From: an uncultured Clostridia bacterium
GTDB taxonomy: Bacteria > Bacillota > Clostridia > Christensenellales > CAG-314
Direction of reading: 5' to 3'
NCBI GenBank assembly: GCA_947625725.1
Contig: CANQPI010000015.1
Span: 1-43,484 of the forward strand
Length of the DNA: 43,484 nt
Every line of letters begins with the position of its first letter. Positions within the stretch are counted from its first letter, which is position 1. Shown here one piece after another: positions 16,393 to 24,011 of the stretch. Position numbers and translations under genes: made by a program. The notes under the pieces were generated by a model that had not been told where the DNA came from, made no database searches, and was given only the letters and a program-made list of their open reading frames with translations.

Positions 16393-18795
16393 TTACAATT
16401 TTCTTATCGCATCGATAGGTTTTAGTTTGGCGATTTTCCTCAGCGGCAACCATGCCGCCACCAGCACCAATACAAATGACACTGCAAACGCCACAATGAC
16501 GGTTATGTATTCTACGCATAGAAATGGCACATAGCGCATATAGTCTTTGCAGTAATATTTGTTTGTTATTGCCGCAAAACCGAACGCCATGCTCATTGCG
16601 ATCACAAAACTCAATACGGATATTACCAATGTTTGCAAGATAAAGATAGCGTAAATATCTTTTTTGGACGTTCCAAGTCCCATCAGCACGCCTATTTCGC
16701 CGGTTCTGTCAGTCACGCTGAACGATATTAGATTGACTATCATCAACAGGGTTATCACAAGCAAAACTGCACCGATTAACCCAAACAGCAAAGCAAACTC
16801 CGTTATTCTGCTAACGAATTCGTCTACTTTCCATTTTATATCATATTGATTTCCGACAATAGTTTCTTCGTAAGCCCCCGCAAAAAATATATATGCGTCG
16901 TACTTGTTTACCAACTTAATCAAAAAACTTTCGGGATTACGAATCGAATCCATACTGATCAAGACGCTTTGCTCGCCGATTGTCCCCCAAAGACTTCTTT
17001 CCCTTTTTTTGTTTAATACCATTTTGAAAAGAGAATCGTAGCTTGCTTCAGGATTGTATCTTTCAAAAGATACACCCGCCAACGTGAATTTTCCTGCATT
17101 CAGAATCACCTCGCCCTTTCTCTCATCGTAAAATTTAAGTTCGAAACTTTGCCCCAATTGTTGGGGAATATAAAGAATTTTGTTGTTATTCAGATCTATG
17201 TACTCGTTTTTTGGTTTTACATTGTCAAAAAATTCGGCAAACAGTTCATAACTTATCACTACCTCGTCGTCGTTCAATTCAATTGCCGTTGTCGGCTCTC
17301 CGTTCACAACGTTATCTGCGGTTATCGTTACATCACGACAATAATGACTTATGAAAACAGAGCCTGTGTACCTGTCGTTTTTGTCGCCGAATTTCAAACC
17401 TATCCGATCTAATTCGCTCAATTCGTAATTCAAAATACTCCTGCTTTCAAAGTCCTCCCGAGCAAAAAACCGCGGCAGAATATATGCGTCCGTTCCGTAT
17501 TGCTCCGTTCGGATCACGCCGGCGAGAGTGGGGTAGTTGTCGTTTTGAGGAGTAAAAAGGCCGAAACAATCTATTCTTTTGCCTACCAATTGCTCGACGG
17601 AAAATTCCTCCTCGCTGTACAAAACCATCTCTCCGTTTACTTCTACCCGCATATCTCTCCCTACACTGATGGAATGCAACCAGTACTCGGTGATATAACA
17701 AGAATTGCTGTCCAACTCCAATGCGTCGCCCGCAAAGTTCAGACCGAAATCCAACACGTCTTGTTTGTTTTCCACTATGCCGTTCACCAAGTAATCCGAA
17801 TTTTTTTCTATGTAATCCATTGTATCTGGATTCATTCTTTGCAAAATTGCGTTTCCCATATTGAGCTTGTGATTTTGTCCTACAAGAATGAACGGGACAT
17901 TGTTTTGCTTTACAAATCTGCCGAATATCCGCGCAGGCGAAATGCACAAGCACATTTCGGTAATAAGCAACGCCGCCAAACTGAACACGGACAGCAACAC
18001 GGTAAACACACTGCGAACTTTGTGTTGCTTCATATTGTTCAAACCCAATTTGAGGCATACCGCAAACGGCAACCTCTTTTTGGTGGCAACAAACGGACTC
18101 GCAGGTCGTTCGTCCTTCGGCTGCTCCCCCGAGTCGGATACTATCTCCCCGTCGGATATTTCCAATATGCGATCCGCATACTTCTCCGCGCTCTCTCTGT
18201 CGTGAGATACTACTACTACCAACTTGCTTCGGGATAGCGTTTTGAGTATATTCCAAATACTTTCTCCCGTCGCGCTATCCAAGTTGCCCGTCGGTTCGTC
18301 CGCAAGAATCATCTTGCTCTCTTTTACTATACATCTGGCTATGGCTACTCTCTGCTTCTCTCCTCCGGACAACTCGTTTACATTGCGTTTCAGATATTCG
18401 TCATTCAATTCAACTTGTCGCATTGCGTCACTGACAGTTTGGTCTACGTCCTTTTCTTTGCTCAATTGCAACGCAAGTTCTATGTTTTGCTTTACGTTCA
18501 AATCTCCCAACAGGTTGTATTCCTGAAATATAAACCCCACATAACTGTTTCGGTAACTGTCATAGTCCTTCTGCTTGAAGTTTTTCATCCTCACGCCGTC
18601 TACTATGATCTCCCCCGCTGTGGGACTGTCCAAGCCTCCCAACAAGTTGAGCAAGGTGGATTTGCCGCTGCCGCTCTTGCCCAATATGAATACCATGCCT
18701 GTGCTTGCCAATTCAAAGCGGACGCCCCTGAGGGCATCCACTTTCTGCTTGGTCTTGGATACGTATCTCTTGCTTACGTTGTCCAGTACTACCAT
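16393..18795 (-). CDS. ABC transporter ATPase-permease fusion (MacB/LolD-FtsX type), copy 1
   Basis: Paralogue of the following gene, 800 residues, with the same ATPase (Walker A 39-47, signature 142-150, Walker B 162-168), TM1 at about 261-285, a large ectodomain and three C-terminal helices ending LPLRKIAKLKPIDAIRKL. After residue 287 the two copies diverge, then return to near identity in patches (GIVENKQDVLDFGLNFAGDA; EEFSVEQLVGKRIDC; LFTPQNDNYPTLAGVIRTEQ). That mosaic suggests gene conversion or selection for ectodomain variation. The start at 18795 is preceded by GGAGAGG. It lies 41 nt after the GLUG protein gene with no terminator between them, so they form an operon. The pairing of copies as homo- or heterodimers is not known. 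Confidence 0.9.
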   Translation of the reverse strand: MVVLDNVSKRYVSKTKQKVDALRGVRFELASTGMVFILGKSGSGKSTLLNLLGGLDSPTAGEIIVDGVRMKNFKQKDYDSYRNSYVGFIFQEYNLLGDLNVKQNIELALQLSKEKDVDQTVSDAMRQVELNDEYLKRNVNELSGGEKQRVAIARCIVKESKMILADEPTGNLDSATGESIWNILKTLSRSKLVVVVSHDRESAEKYADRILEISDGEIVSDSGEQPKDERPASPFVATKKRLPFAVCLKLGLNNMKQHKVRSVFTVLLSVFSLAALLITEMCLCISPARIFGRFVKQNNVPFILVGQNHKLNMGNAILQRMNPDTMDYIEKNSDYLVNGIVENKQDVLDFGLNFAGDALELDSNSCYITEYWLHSISVGRDMRVEVNGEMVLYSEEEFSVEQLVGKRIDCFGLFTPQNDNYPTLAGVIRTEQYGTDAYILPRFFAREDFESRSILNYELSELDRIGLKFGDKNDRYTGSVFISHYCRDVTITADNVVNGEPTTAIELNDDEVVISYELFAEFFDNVKPKNEYIDLNNNKILYIPQQLGQSFELKFYDERKGEVILNAGKFTLAGVSFERYNPEASYDSLFKMVLNKKRERSLWGTIGEQSVLISMDSIRNPESFLIKLVNKYDAYIFFAGAYEETIVGNQYDIKWKVDEFVSRITEFALLFGLIGAVLLVITLLMIVNLISFSVTDRTGEIGVLMGLGTSKKDIYAIFILQTLVISVLSFVIAMSMAFGFAAITNKYYCKDYMRYVPFLCVEYITVIVAFAVSFVLVLVAAWLPLRKIAKLKPIDAIRKL

Positions 18796-18809
18796 ATCCT
18801 CTCCTTTTT
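17936..18809. repeat. Copy of an apparently identical 874-bp block
   Basis: Second member of the pair with 15487-16360; see there. Confidence 0.85.
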
Positions 18810-18836
18810 TGGAATAATATCGCTCTTATGATATAT

Positions 18837-20477
18837 CTATTTTTCGCCCGTCAATCCTACTATACCATCATTTGCATATTTTTTTTGATAACTGTATAAT
18901 TTTTGTAGATTTACTCTTTGTGGAGTAACTGCACAATTTACAGGCGTTTCACCGGATTCATTCCAACCTATTATTTGCGATATACACGGAGCGAGCGATA
19001 GTTTGATTTTTTTGTTACTTGCGTATTCTATTTGACCATAGTTATTACAATCCTTAACATTTGCACTTAAAATAGATTTGCCTACTATGCCCGCCGCAGT
19101 ACCGTTTTCGGTATTGAAGTAATATTTTATGGTACCGTAATTTTTACAATCCGAAATTTCGGAAAAAGACATTGTTACAACGCCTGCTATACCGCCGATA
19201 TTTCCTGACCCTGCAATAACCGAAGACGAGTCGTTTATACAGCCTGTAATTTTGCCGGAGTTTACTCCTGCTATGCCTCCCACATCGGCTTTGTACAATT
19301 GCACATCAATATTGCCCTGCACGGTGCAGTTACTGATAGTTCCCGCATTAGACCCCGCTATCAAGCCCACATCAATTGCAGCAGAACCCGAGGTCGTAGG
19401 GCAAGTAATGCTCGCATTCGCTATATTGAGATTTTTTACCGAACCGTAGTCTATTTTCGAAAACAATCCAAATCCCGCAAAGTCCACTGCCCGTGCGACT
19501 ACCTTCATATTGTATATCGTTTTGCCGTTGCCGTCAAAATTTCCTATAAAAGCATACGGAATAGGCGTCCACTCTCCCGTTAGCGTAATGTCGCTTACAA
19601 GTTTGTAATTCCCGTTGTGCGCTTCTTGTGATCCTATATACGCATGGAATTGAGCAATATTTTTCAATTCTCTTTCATTGGATATTTGGTATGGATCGTA
19701 GATTGCGCCGCTTCCTCCCGCGAAGTAACCTGTGAGATACTCCGTTTTATTATTGAATAAATAGGGGAAATCCTCCGGCGTGTATGTATAGCTGCCTTGA
19801 CTATCGGTGTAAGTCATGCTACACAATTGCAAACCAATTTTTCCCGAATTGAAAAATCCGCCCGGGTTGTATATCCGATTGTTGTATTTGTTTGTGTTAT
19901 CGGTCAGTTTCACATAGGTATATTCTATTCCATCTACTATATTTGTTTCTTTTATTTGAACTTCTACTTTTTCAAAATAATTGCCGTTGTCGTCCGTCGC
20001 CATATCTGCGCCAACAACATTGAACATGTAACTTGTCGCGTCTGTTATCGTGATATGTGGAGCATACTCCGGTATAATTTGAATGTTGAGTTTCATTTGC
20101 AGATAAGACGCGCCATAAATATCTGTCCAAACTACGTATGGTGTAGTGGCTTCATTCATCGATAGCGGAGTATTGGGACTTGTAATTACTTTGTCGTCGC
20201 TAACTGTAAAATATTTTGATGCTATGGTTTGTTCTACGGTTGCAACCTCTCCTATTATTTTGTTACCGTTTACCCACAGTGATAATTCACCGCTCGAATA
20301 TCCGCGTTTTAGTATCAACGTGTTGTTTTCTATTTTGTTGCCGTCCATTTCCCAATAGTAATCTTCCGAATCTCCCGATTGAGCCATCGCTGTCGGTGCA
20401 GTAGCAAGCAGTGCGATTGCAACTACAAAAAACAGCGTCATTGCTGCAATTAACAAGTATTTTCTTGTATTAGTCAT
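18837..20477 (-). CDS. Secreted protein with GLUG repeats
   Basis: Exported protein of 546 residues; no enzyme domain recognised. The signal peptide runs to about residue 34 with a probable cleavage at AMA-QS. The first part (about 35-250) has no known motif. From about 275 a beta-helix-like region begins (FAGGSGAIYDPYQISNERELKNIA), as in proteins with GLUG or peptidase M26 N-terminal repeats. Short units follow, such as VGLIAGSNAGTISNCTV, VGGIAGVNSGKITGC and IGGIAGVVTMSFSEISDC. There is no LPXTG anchor. The start at 20477 was chosen over an in-frame TTG 18 nt upstream because GAAAGGAGAG lies between them. As first gene of the ABC operon it may be a substrate or partner of the transporters. 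Confidence 0.75.
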   Translation of the reverse strand: MTNTRKYLLIAAMTLFFVVAIALLATAPTAMAQSGDSEDYYWEMDGNKIENNTLILKRGYSSGELSLWVNGNKIIGEVATVEQTIASKYFTVSDDKVITSPNTPLSMNEATTPYVVWTDIYGASYLQMKLNIQIIPEYAPHITITDATSYMFNVVGADMATDDNGNYFEKVEVQIKETNIVDGIEYTYVKLTDNTNKYNNRIYNPGGFFNSGKIGLQLCSMTYTDSQGSYTYTPEDFPYLFNNKTEYLTGYFAGGSGAIYDPYQISNERELKNIAQFHAYIGSQEAHNGNYKLVSDITLTGEWTPIPYAFIGNFDGNGKTIYNMKVVARAVDFAGFGLFSKIDYGSVKNLNIANASITCPTTSGSAAIDVGLIAGSNAGTISNCTVQGNIDVQLYKADVGGIAGVNSGKITGCINDSSSVIAGSGNIGGIAGVVTMSFSEISDCKNYGTIKYYFNTENGTAAGIVGKSILSANVKDCNNYGQIEYASNKKIKLSLAPCISQIIGWNESGETPVNCAVTPQRVNLQKLYSYQKKYANDGIVGLTGEK

Positions 20478-20489
20478 AGTTTTCTCTCC

Positions 20490-20505
20490 TTTCAATGTAT
20501 TGAAA
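20490..20505. promoter_or_regulatory. Inverted repeat in the GLUG-ABC operon leader
   Basis: TTTCAAT-gt-ATTGAAA, perfect arms, immediately upstream of the ribosome binding site of the GLUG gene. It could be an operator or a small hairpin. Confidence 0.35.
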
Positions 20506-20511
20506 TACGCA

Positions 20512-20538
20512 AACGGTATTCCTATATACTATACCGTT
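20512..20538 (-). promoter_or_regulatory. Operator-like inverted repeat over the GLUG-ABC promoter
   Basis: Perfect 8-bp arms AACGGTAT (20512-20519) and ATACCGTT (20531-20538) flank 11 bp. The minus-strand -10 candidate TATAGT (20528-20533) overlaps one arm; no good -35 is seen, which would fit an activator- or repressor-controlled promoter. Confidence 0.45.
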
Positions 20539-20594
20539 GAAACGAGAAATTACTTAAGCACGGCTTGTTATTTTTTTAGAAAATGCTTTGGCGA

Positions 20595-20644
20595 CAAACG
20601 CCGTTTGTAAAAAAAATATCCACCGTTGTGTTGATGGATATTTT
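20595..20644 (-). terminator. dnaN terminator
   Basis: Perfect 10-bp stem AAAATATCCA (20613-20622) and TGGATATTTT (20635-20644), followed on the minus strand by a T tract. A second small hairpin ACAAAC-gcc-GTTTGT lies just beyond it (20594-20608). Confidence 0.8.
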
Positions 20645-20657
20645 GTCAATCGGTTGT

Positions 20658-21764
20658 TCAGACGATTTGCTTGACGGGCAAAATGAAATACAAAACTTCG
20701 TCGCTGTCTTTGATGGTTATCACGCAACTGTTGTGCTGAGCAAATTCCATCTTGATGGTTTCGGCGGAAATCACTCTCAGGCAGTCGTTGATATACTTGC
20801 TGTTGTAAGCGCACCGAACGTCCTTGCCCGACAACGAAATGGTGATGTTTTCCTTGGCGGTGCCGTACTGACTTGTAGAAGATATGTTCATGTTGTATTC
20901 TTCGATATCCAGCACCACAAGGTTATTCTTTTCACTGCGGGACATGATCGAGGCGGTGTTGAGCGCGCGCTCGAACGTTTCCTTGTTGACGTACAACGTG
21001 GAAAGGAAATCTCTCGGAACAATATTGTCGTACTTGATGTACTGTCCCGCAAGCAGTCGAGTGAGCAACTTGGTGTTTTCCATGCAGATGAGCAGGTAGT
21101 TGTTTTCAATGTACACTTTCAGTACGTTGTCGCTATCCGACAACAGCCTGGACAATTCCGACAAACTGCGAGAAGGAATGGTGGCGGTGATGTTGTCCGC
21201 GCGTTCTTCCAAAACCTTTTTGCTCATGGCAAAGCGGTATCCGTCCGTTGCCACCGCGGACAGCGTGTACTCTTTCGCTTCCACAAACACGCCTTTCAGC
21301 ATGGGACGACTGTCGTCCGTCGCTACGGAGAAAATGACGTTGTTTATCAACTGTTTGAGGTTGGTTTCCTGTATCGCAAAGTAACGGCTGTCGCCGATGT
21401 TTTCCGTTTCGGGGTAGTCCTCCACGTCCAGCGTGCCGATATTACATTCGCTGTTGGCGGAACTTACGAGCAGACGGTTGTCCTCCGACATTTCAAGGGA
21501 GATGTCGCTGCCGTTTTCCGCAATGTTGCGAATGTAGTCGCCGAAAATTCTTCCAGGAACAAGGAACGAGCCGCCCACTATCACGTTGGCATCTATGGTA
21601 CGCTCAATGGCAAGATCTTTATCCGTGGCGTACAACGTCAGTTTGTCGTTTTCGGCAGTGATCTTGATACACTCCAACACGGGCGCTACGTCTTTGTTGG
21701 ACAATGCTTTTGAAACCTTGCTTACCGCGTCGTTGAGGTCCAGACTGTTTACGATGATTTTCAT
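20658..21764 (-). CDS. dnaN: DNA polymerase III beta subunit (sliding clamp)
   Basis: Ring-shaped processivity clamp for the replicative polymerase. The 368-residue product has the expected length. It begins MKIIVNSLDLNDAVSKVSKAL, with three repeated clamp domains, the mid-protein block DDSRPMLKGVFVEA, ATDGYRFAMSK, and the C-terminal VLYFILPVKQ. The start at 21764 is fixed by AAGGAG seven nt upstream; the open frame runs about 100 codons further but shows no clamp similarity. In most Firmicutes dnaN follows dnaA directly. Here no dnaA precedes it: upstream is a 499-nt intergenic region and divergent deoD. Confidence 0.97.
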   Translation of the reverse strand: MKIIVNSLDLNDAVSKVSKALSNKDVAPVLECIKITAENDKLTLYATDKDLAIERTIDANVIVGGSFLVPGRIFGDYIRNIAENGSDISLEMSEDNRLLVSSANSECNIGTLDVEDYPETENIGDSRYFAIQETNLKQLINNVIFSVATDDSRPMLKGVFVEAKEYTLSAVATDGYRFAMSKKVLEERADNITATIPSRSLSELSRLLSDSDNVLKVYIENNYLLICMENTKLLTRLLAGQYIKYDNIVPRDFLSTLYVNKETFERALNTASIMSRSEKNNLVVLDIEEYNMNISSTSQYGTAKENITISLSGKDVRCAYNSKYINDCLRVISAETIKMEFAQHNSCVITIKDSDEVLYFILPVKQIV

Positions 21765-22263
21765 TTGATGTTCTCCTTTGAATTGTGCTGTGCACTTGCC
21801 CAAATAAAAACTTTCTTTGGGTAGTGAGGTTGTTAGTGTGTGTGAAATTGTGTATTTCTCGTTTGTATCGACGGGCAAAAACAAAATGTTGTGATGTTTT
21901 GCCGCCGAAATTTCAATATGTTGTGGTATGCCACAAATAATCATTGTGGACAATTGCTCGCCAGCGGCGTTGCGCTTTCGTGGACAAATTGTGTATATCC
22001 GCTTTGGCAGGGCGTTTTGTCCCGTCCGTTTGACCATTCGGAGAGTATTGTCCGATAGCGTCAAGCGTTTTGCCACCTAATAATTATACTATATATTTCC
22101 GCAAAAATCAAGGCTTAACCTACCAGAAATATTGCCAATTTGCAGTTATTTTGAAACGTCCCTCGACAAAAAGTTCGCTCTTGACACGGTTTTGCTTTGC
22201 GGGTATAATAAAATACGGTCGCGATCGCGTTGCGACCAAACTATATCCCAAGGAGATAACATT
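21765..22263. other. oriC: Candidate replication origin region between dnaN and deoD
   Basis: No gene seen. It holds DnaA-box-like 9-mers, all in the same orientation: TGTGGACAA at 21945-21953 (one mismatch to TGTGGATAA), CGTGGACAA at 21979-21987, TGTGTATAT near 21990-22000, and TGTGTATTT near 21850. A hairpin TTGTGG-tatg-CCACAA is at 21921-21936, an AT-rich stretch at about 22076-22100, and the deoD promoter at its right end. Most genes to the right are on plus, most to the left on minus, as expected at an origin. Function is inferred. Confidence 0.4.
22181..22209 (+). promoter_or_regulatory. Consensus promoter of deoD
   Basis: TTGACA (22181-22186), 17-nt spacer, TATAAT (22204-22209): a perfect sigma-A consensus. 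Confidence 0.88.
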
Positions 22264-22968
22264 ATGTCAATACCCACCCCTCACATTTCCGCAAAGGAAG
22301 GCGATTTTGCGCCTACGGTACTCATGCCCGGCGATCCGTTGCGCGCCAAGTATATAGCCGAACACTATCTCGACGACGCCGTTTTGGTCAACAACGTGCG
22401 CGGCGTGCAGGGCTACACGGGCTACTACAAGAAAAAGCGCGTTTCCGTCATGGCAAGCGGAATGGGAATTCCGTCCATAGGCATTTACAGTTACGAGTTG
22501 TTCAATTTCTACGGAGTGCAAAACATCATAAGAATAGGTTCTGCCGGAGCGATACACCCCGATCTCAAAGTTCGCGATCTTGTTTTCGCGCAGGGCGCAT
22601 GCACAAACAGCAACTATGCTCACCAATTCGGCATGCCCGGCACGTTGGCGCCCATTTGCAGTTACGACCTGTTGGAAAAAGCCGTCGCCAAAGCCAAAGA
22701 ACTCGGTTACACCTACAAGGTGGGCAACATACTTTCCAGCGACACGTTTTACGACGACGGCGCGGGCAGTGCGGTTTGGGGCAAAATGGGAGTGCTTGCA
22801 GTGGAAATGGAAAGCGCCGCGCTGTATCTCAACGCCGCGCGCGCAGGCAAAAAGGCCCTTTGTATCTGCACAATATCCGATCATCTTCTCACAGGGGACA
22901 ATTTGTCCAGCGACGAACGGCAAAACTCCTTCAACGAGATGATGGTGTTGGCTTTGGAAATAGCCTAG
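22264..22968 (+). CDS. deoD: Purine nucleoside phosphorylase, DeoD type
   Basis: Cleaves purine (deoxy)ribonucleosides with phosphate to free base and sugar-1-phosphate, in purine salvage. The 234-residue hexameric-type enzyme has MPGDPLRAKYIAE near the N-terminus, SGMGIPSIGIYSYEL, IRIGSAGAI, and the purine/ribose-binding end motif VEMESAALYL followed by SDHLLTGDN. The ATG at 22264 follows AAGGAGA; the open frame continues upstream past the promoter and that part was discarded. It has its own promoter and terminator. Its position between dnaN and rpmH, where dnaA usually stands, is unusual. Confidence 0.95.
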   Translation: MSIPTPHISAKEGDFAPTVLMPGDPLRAKYIAEHYLDDAVLVNNVRGVQGYTGYYKKKRVSVMASGMGIPSIGIYSYELFNFYGVQNIIRIGSAGAIHPDLKVRDLVFAQGACTNSNYAHQFGMPGTLAPICSYDLLEKAVAKAKELGYTYKVGNILSSDTFYDDGAGSAVWGKMGVLAVEMESAALYLNAARAGKKALCICTISDHLLTGDNLSSDERQNSFNEMMVLALEIA

Positions 22969-23012
22969 AACTTGCTCGGTTCCGCCGATTTGTCGCTAAC
23001 TCCGTGCGGAAG

Positions 23013-23032
23013 GCAAACGGCAAATCGTTTGC
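23013..23032. other. Hairpin downstream of deoD
   Basis: GCAAACG (23013-23019), 6-nt loop, CGTTTGC (23026-23032). No T tract follows, so it is more likely a 3' structure than the terminator. Confidence 0.35.
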
Positions 23033-23101
23033 ATACAAAAGGCAAATTTCGCCCTGCGCAGAATGATATGTTTTGCGCGGGCGGTCAAAAACAAATTTTA
23101 T

Positions 23102-23135
23102 ACGCGCAGCCTTGTGGACGGGGTGCGCGTTTTTT
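23102..23135 (+). terminator. deoD terminator
   Basis: Stem ACGCGCA (23102-23108) and TGCGCGT (23124-23130), followed by a T run to 23135, ahead of the rpmH promoter. Confidence 0.75.
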
Positions 23136-23137
23136 AC

Positions 23138-23166
23138 TTGACTAATATATGATTGTTTGCTAAAAT
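23138..23166 (+). promoter_or_regulatory. rpmH operon promoter
   Basis: TTGACT (23138-23143), 17-nt spacer, TAAAAT (23161-23166), with a leader of about 95 nt. Confidence 0.75.
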
Positions 23167-23267
23167 ATCAATGTATGCTATCGTGGTTGAGTATGCTCGC
23201 TTGACGGAATAGCATATCAAACGGTATATTACGCGCGCATTTGCGCTGACAACAAGGAGAAACAAAT

Positions 23268-23402
23268 ATGAAAAGAACCTACCAACCCAAGAAAAGACAA
23301 AGAAGCAAAGTACACGGATTTCGTGCCAGAATGAAGACCACGGGCGGGCGCAGAACTCTTGCCAGACGCAGAAACAAGGGTCGTCATCATATTTCCGCAT
23401 AG
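23268..23402 (+). CDS. rpmH: 50S ribosomal protein bL34
   Basis: Small basic protein of the large ribosomal subunit. The 44 residues start [20 protein letters not shown] and end in a basic tail ([11 protein letters not shown]), as in all bL34. The ATG at 23268 follows AAGGAG with 8-nt spacing. It heads the conserved rpmH-rnpA-yidD-yidC-jag cluster, the standard origin-proximal operon. Confidence 0.97.
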   Translation: MKRTYQPKKRQRSKVHGFRARMKTTGGRRTLARRRNKGRHHISA

Positions 23403-23414
23403 CAGGCAACCACA

Positions 23415-23747
23415 TTGCAGTCTATTTACAGACTAAAAAAGAACTATCAGTACAACTACGTGTACAAACATTCCGAAAGCGTTTCGGACGGCAATTTTAT
23501 CATGCTGTATTGCAGTGCGCGGAGCAATCCTACCAAGGTGGGATTTTCCGTCAGCAAAAAATTCGGCAAAGCGGTGTACCGCAACCGTATTCGCAGGCAG
23601 ATGAAAGCGGCGGTTTCTGCTGTAATGCCCAACGTGGCGGCGGGATACAACGTTGTCTTTATTCCGCGCAAGCACTGCGAGTACGATTTTGCAACCGTTG
23701 ACAAAAGCGTCGTTTACTTGCTCAAAAAGGCGGGACTGCTGTCATGA
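23415..23747 (+). CDS. rnpA: Ribonuclease P protein component
   Basis: Protein subunit of RNase P, which matures tRNA 5' ends. The 110-residue product has IYRLKKNYQYNYVYKHS at the N-terminus, VGFSVSKKFGKAV, and the signature RNRIRRQ at about 56-62. The start is a TTG at 23415, 12 nt after rpmH, with only a weak GCAGG upstream; no ATG or GTG fits better. It overlaps yidD by 4 nt (ATGA). Confidence 0.94.
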   Translation: MQSIYRLKKNYQYNYVYKHSESVSDGNFIMLYCSARSNPTKVGFSVSKKFGKAVYRNRIRRQMKAAVSAVMPNVAAGYNVVFIPRKHCEYDFATVDKSVVYLLKKAGLLS

Positions 23748-23989
23748 AATATATTGCCGTTGCATTGCTCAAACTGTACAAGGCGACTTTGTCCAAGTGG
23801 AAGGGCGGCAAAAGGTGCATTTATGCGCCGAGTTGTTCCGTTTACTCTATGGAAGCGTATATGAGTTTCGGATTTGTCGTAGGCAGTTGGCTCACGTTAA
23901 AGCGTTTGCTCCGATGCGCCCCTTGGGGCAAGGGCGGTTTCGATCCCGTACCGACAAATCTCAGGGGCAAAGCCAAGTGGCACGTGTAA
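23744..23989 (+). CDS. yidD: Membrane protein insertion efficiency factor YidD
   Basis: Small membrane-associated protein that helps YidC-dependent insertion. The 81-residue product has an amphipathic N-terminal helix (KYIAVALLKLYKATLSKW) and the three conserved cysteines in RCIYAPSCSVYSMEA and LRCAPWGKGGFDPVP. The start overlaps the rnpA stop, indicating translational coupling. It is followed 22 nt later by yidC, its functional partner. Confidence 0.95.
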   Translation: MKYIAVALLKLYKATLSKWKGGKRCIYAPSCSVYSMEAYMSFGFVVGSWLTLKRLLRCAPWGKGGFDPVPTNLRGKAKWHV

Positions 23990-24011
23990 CGTACTGAATT
24001 TAGGAGAAAAA

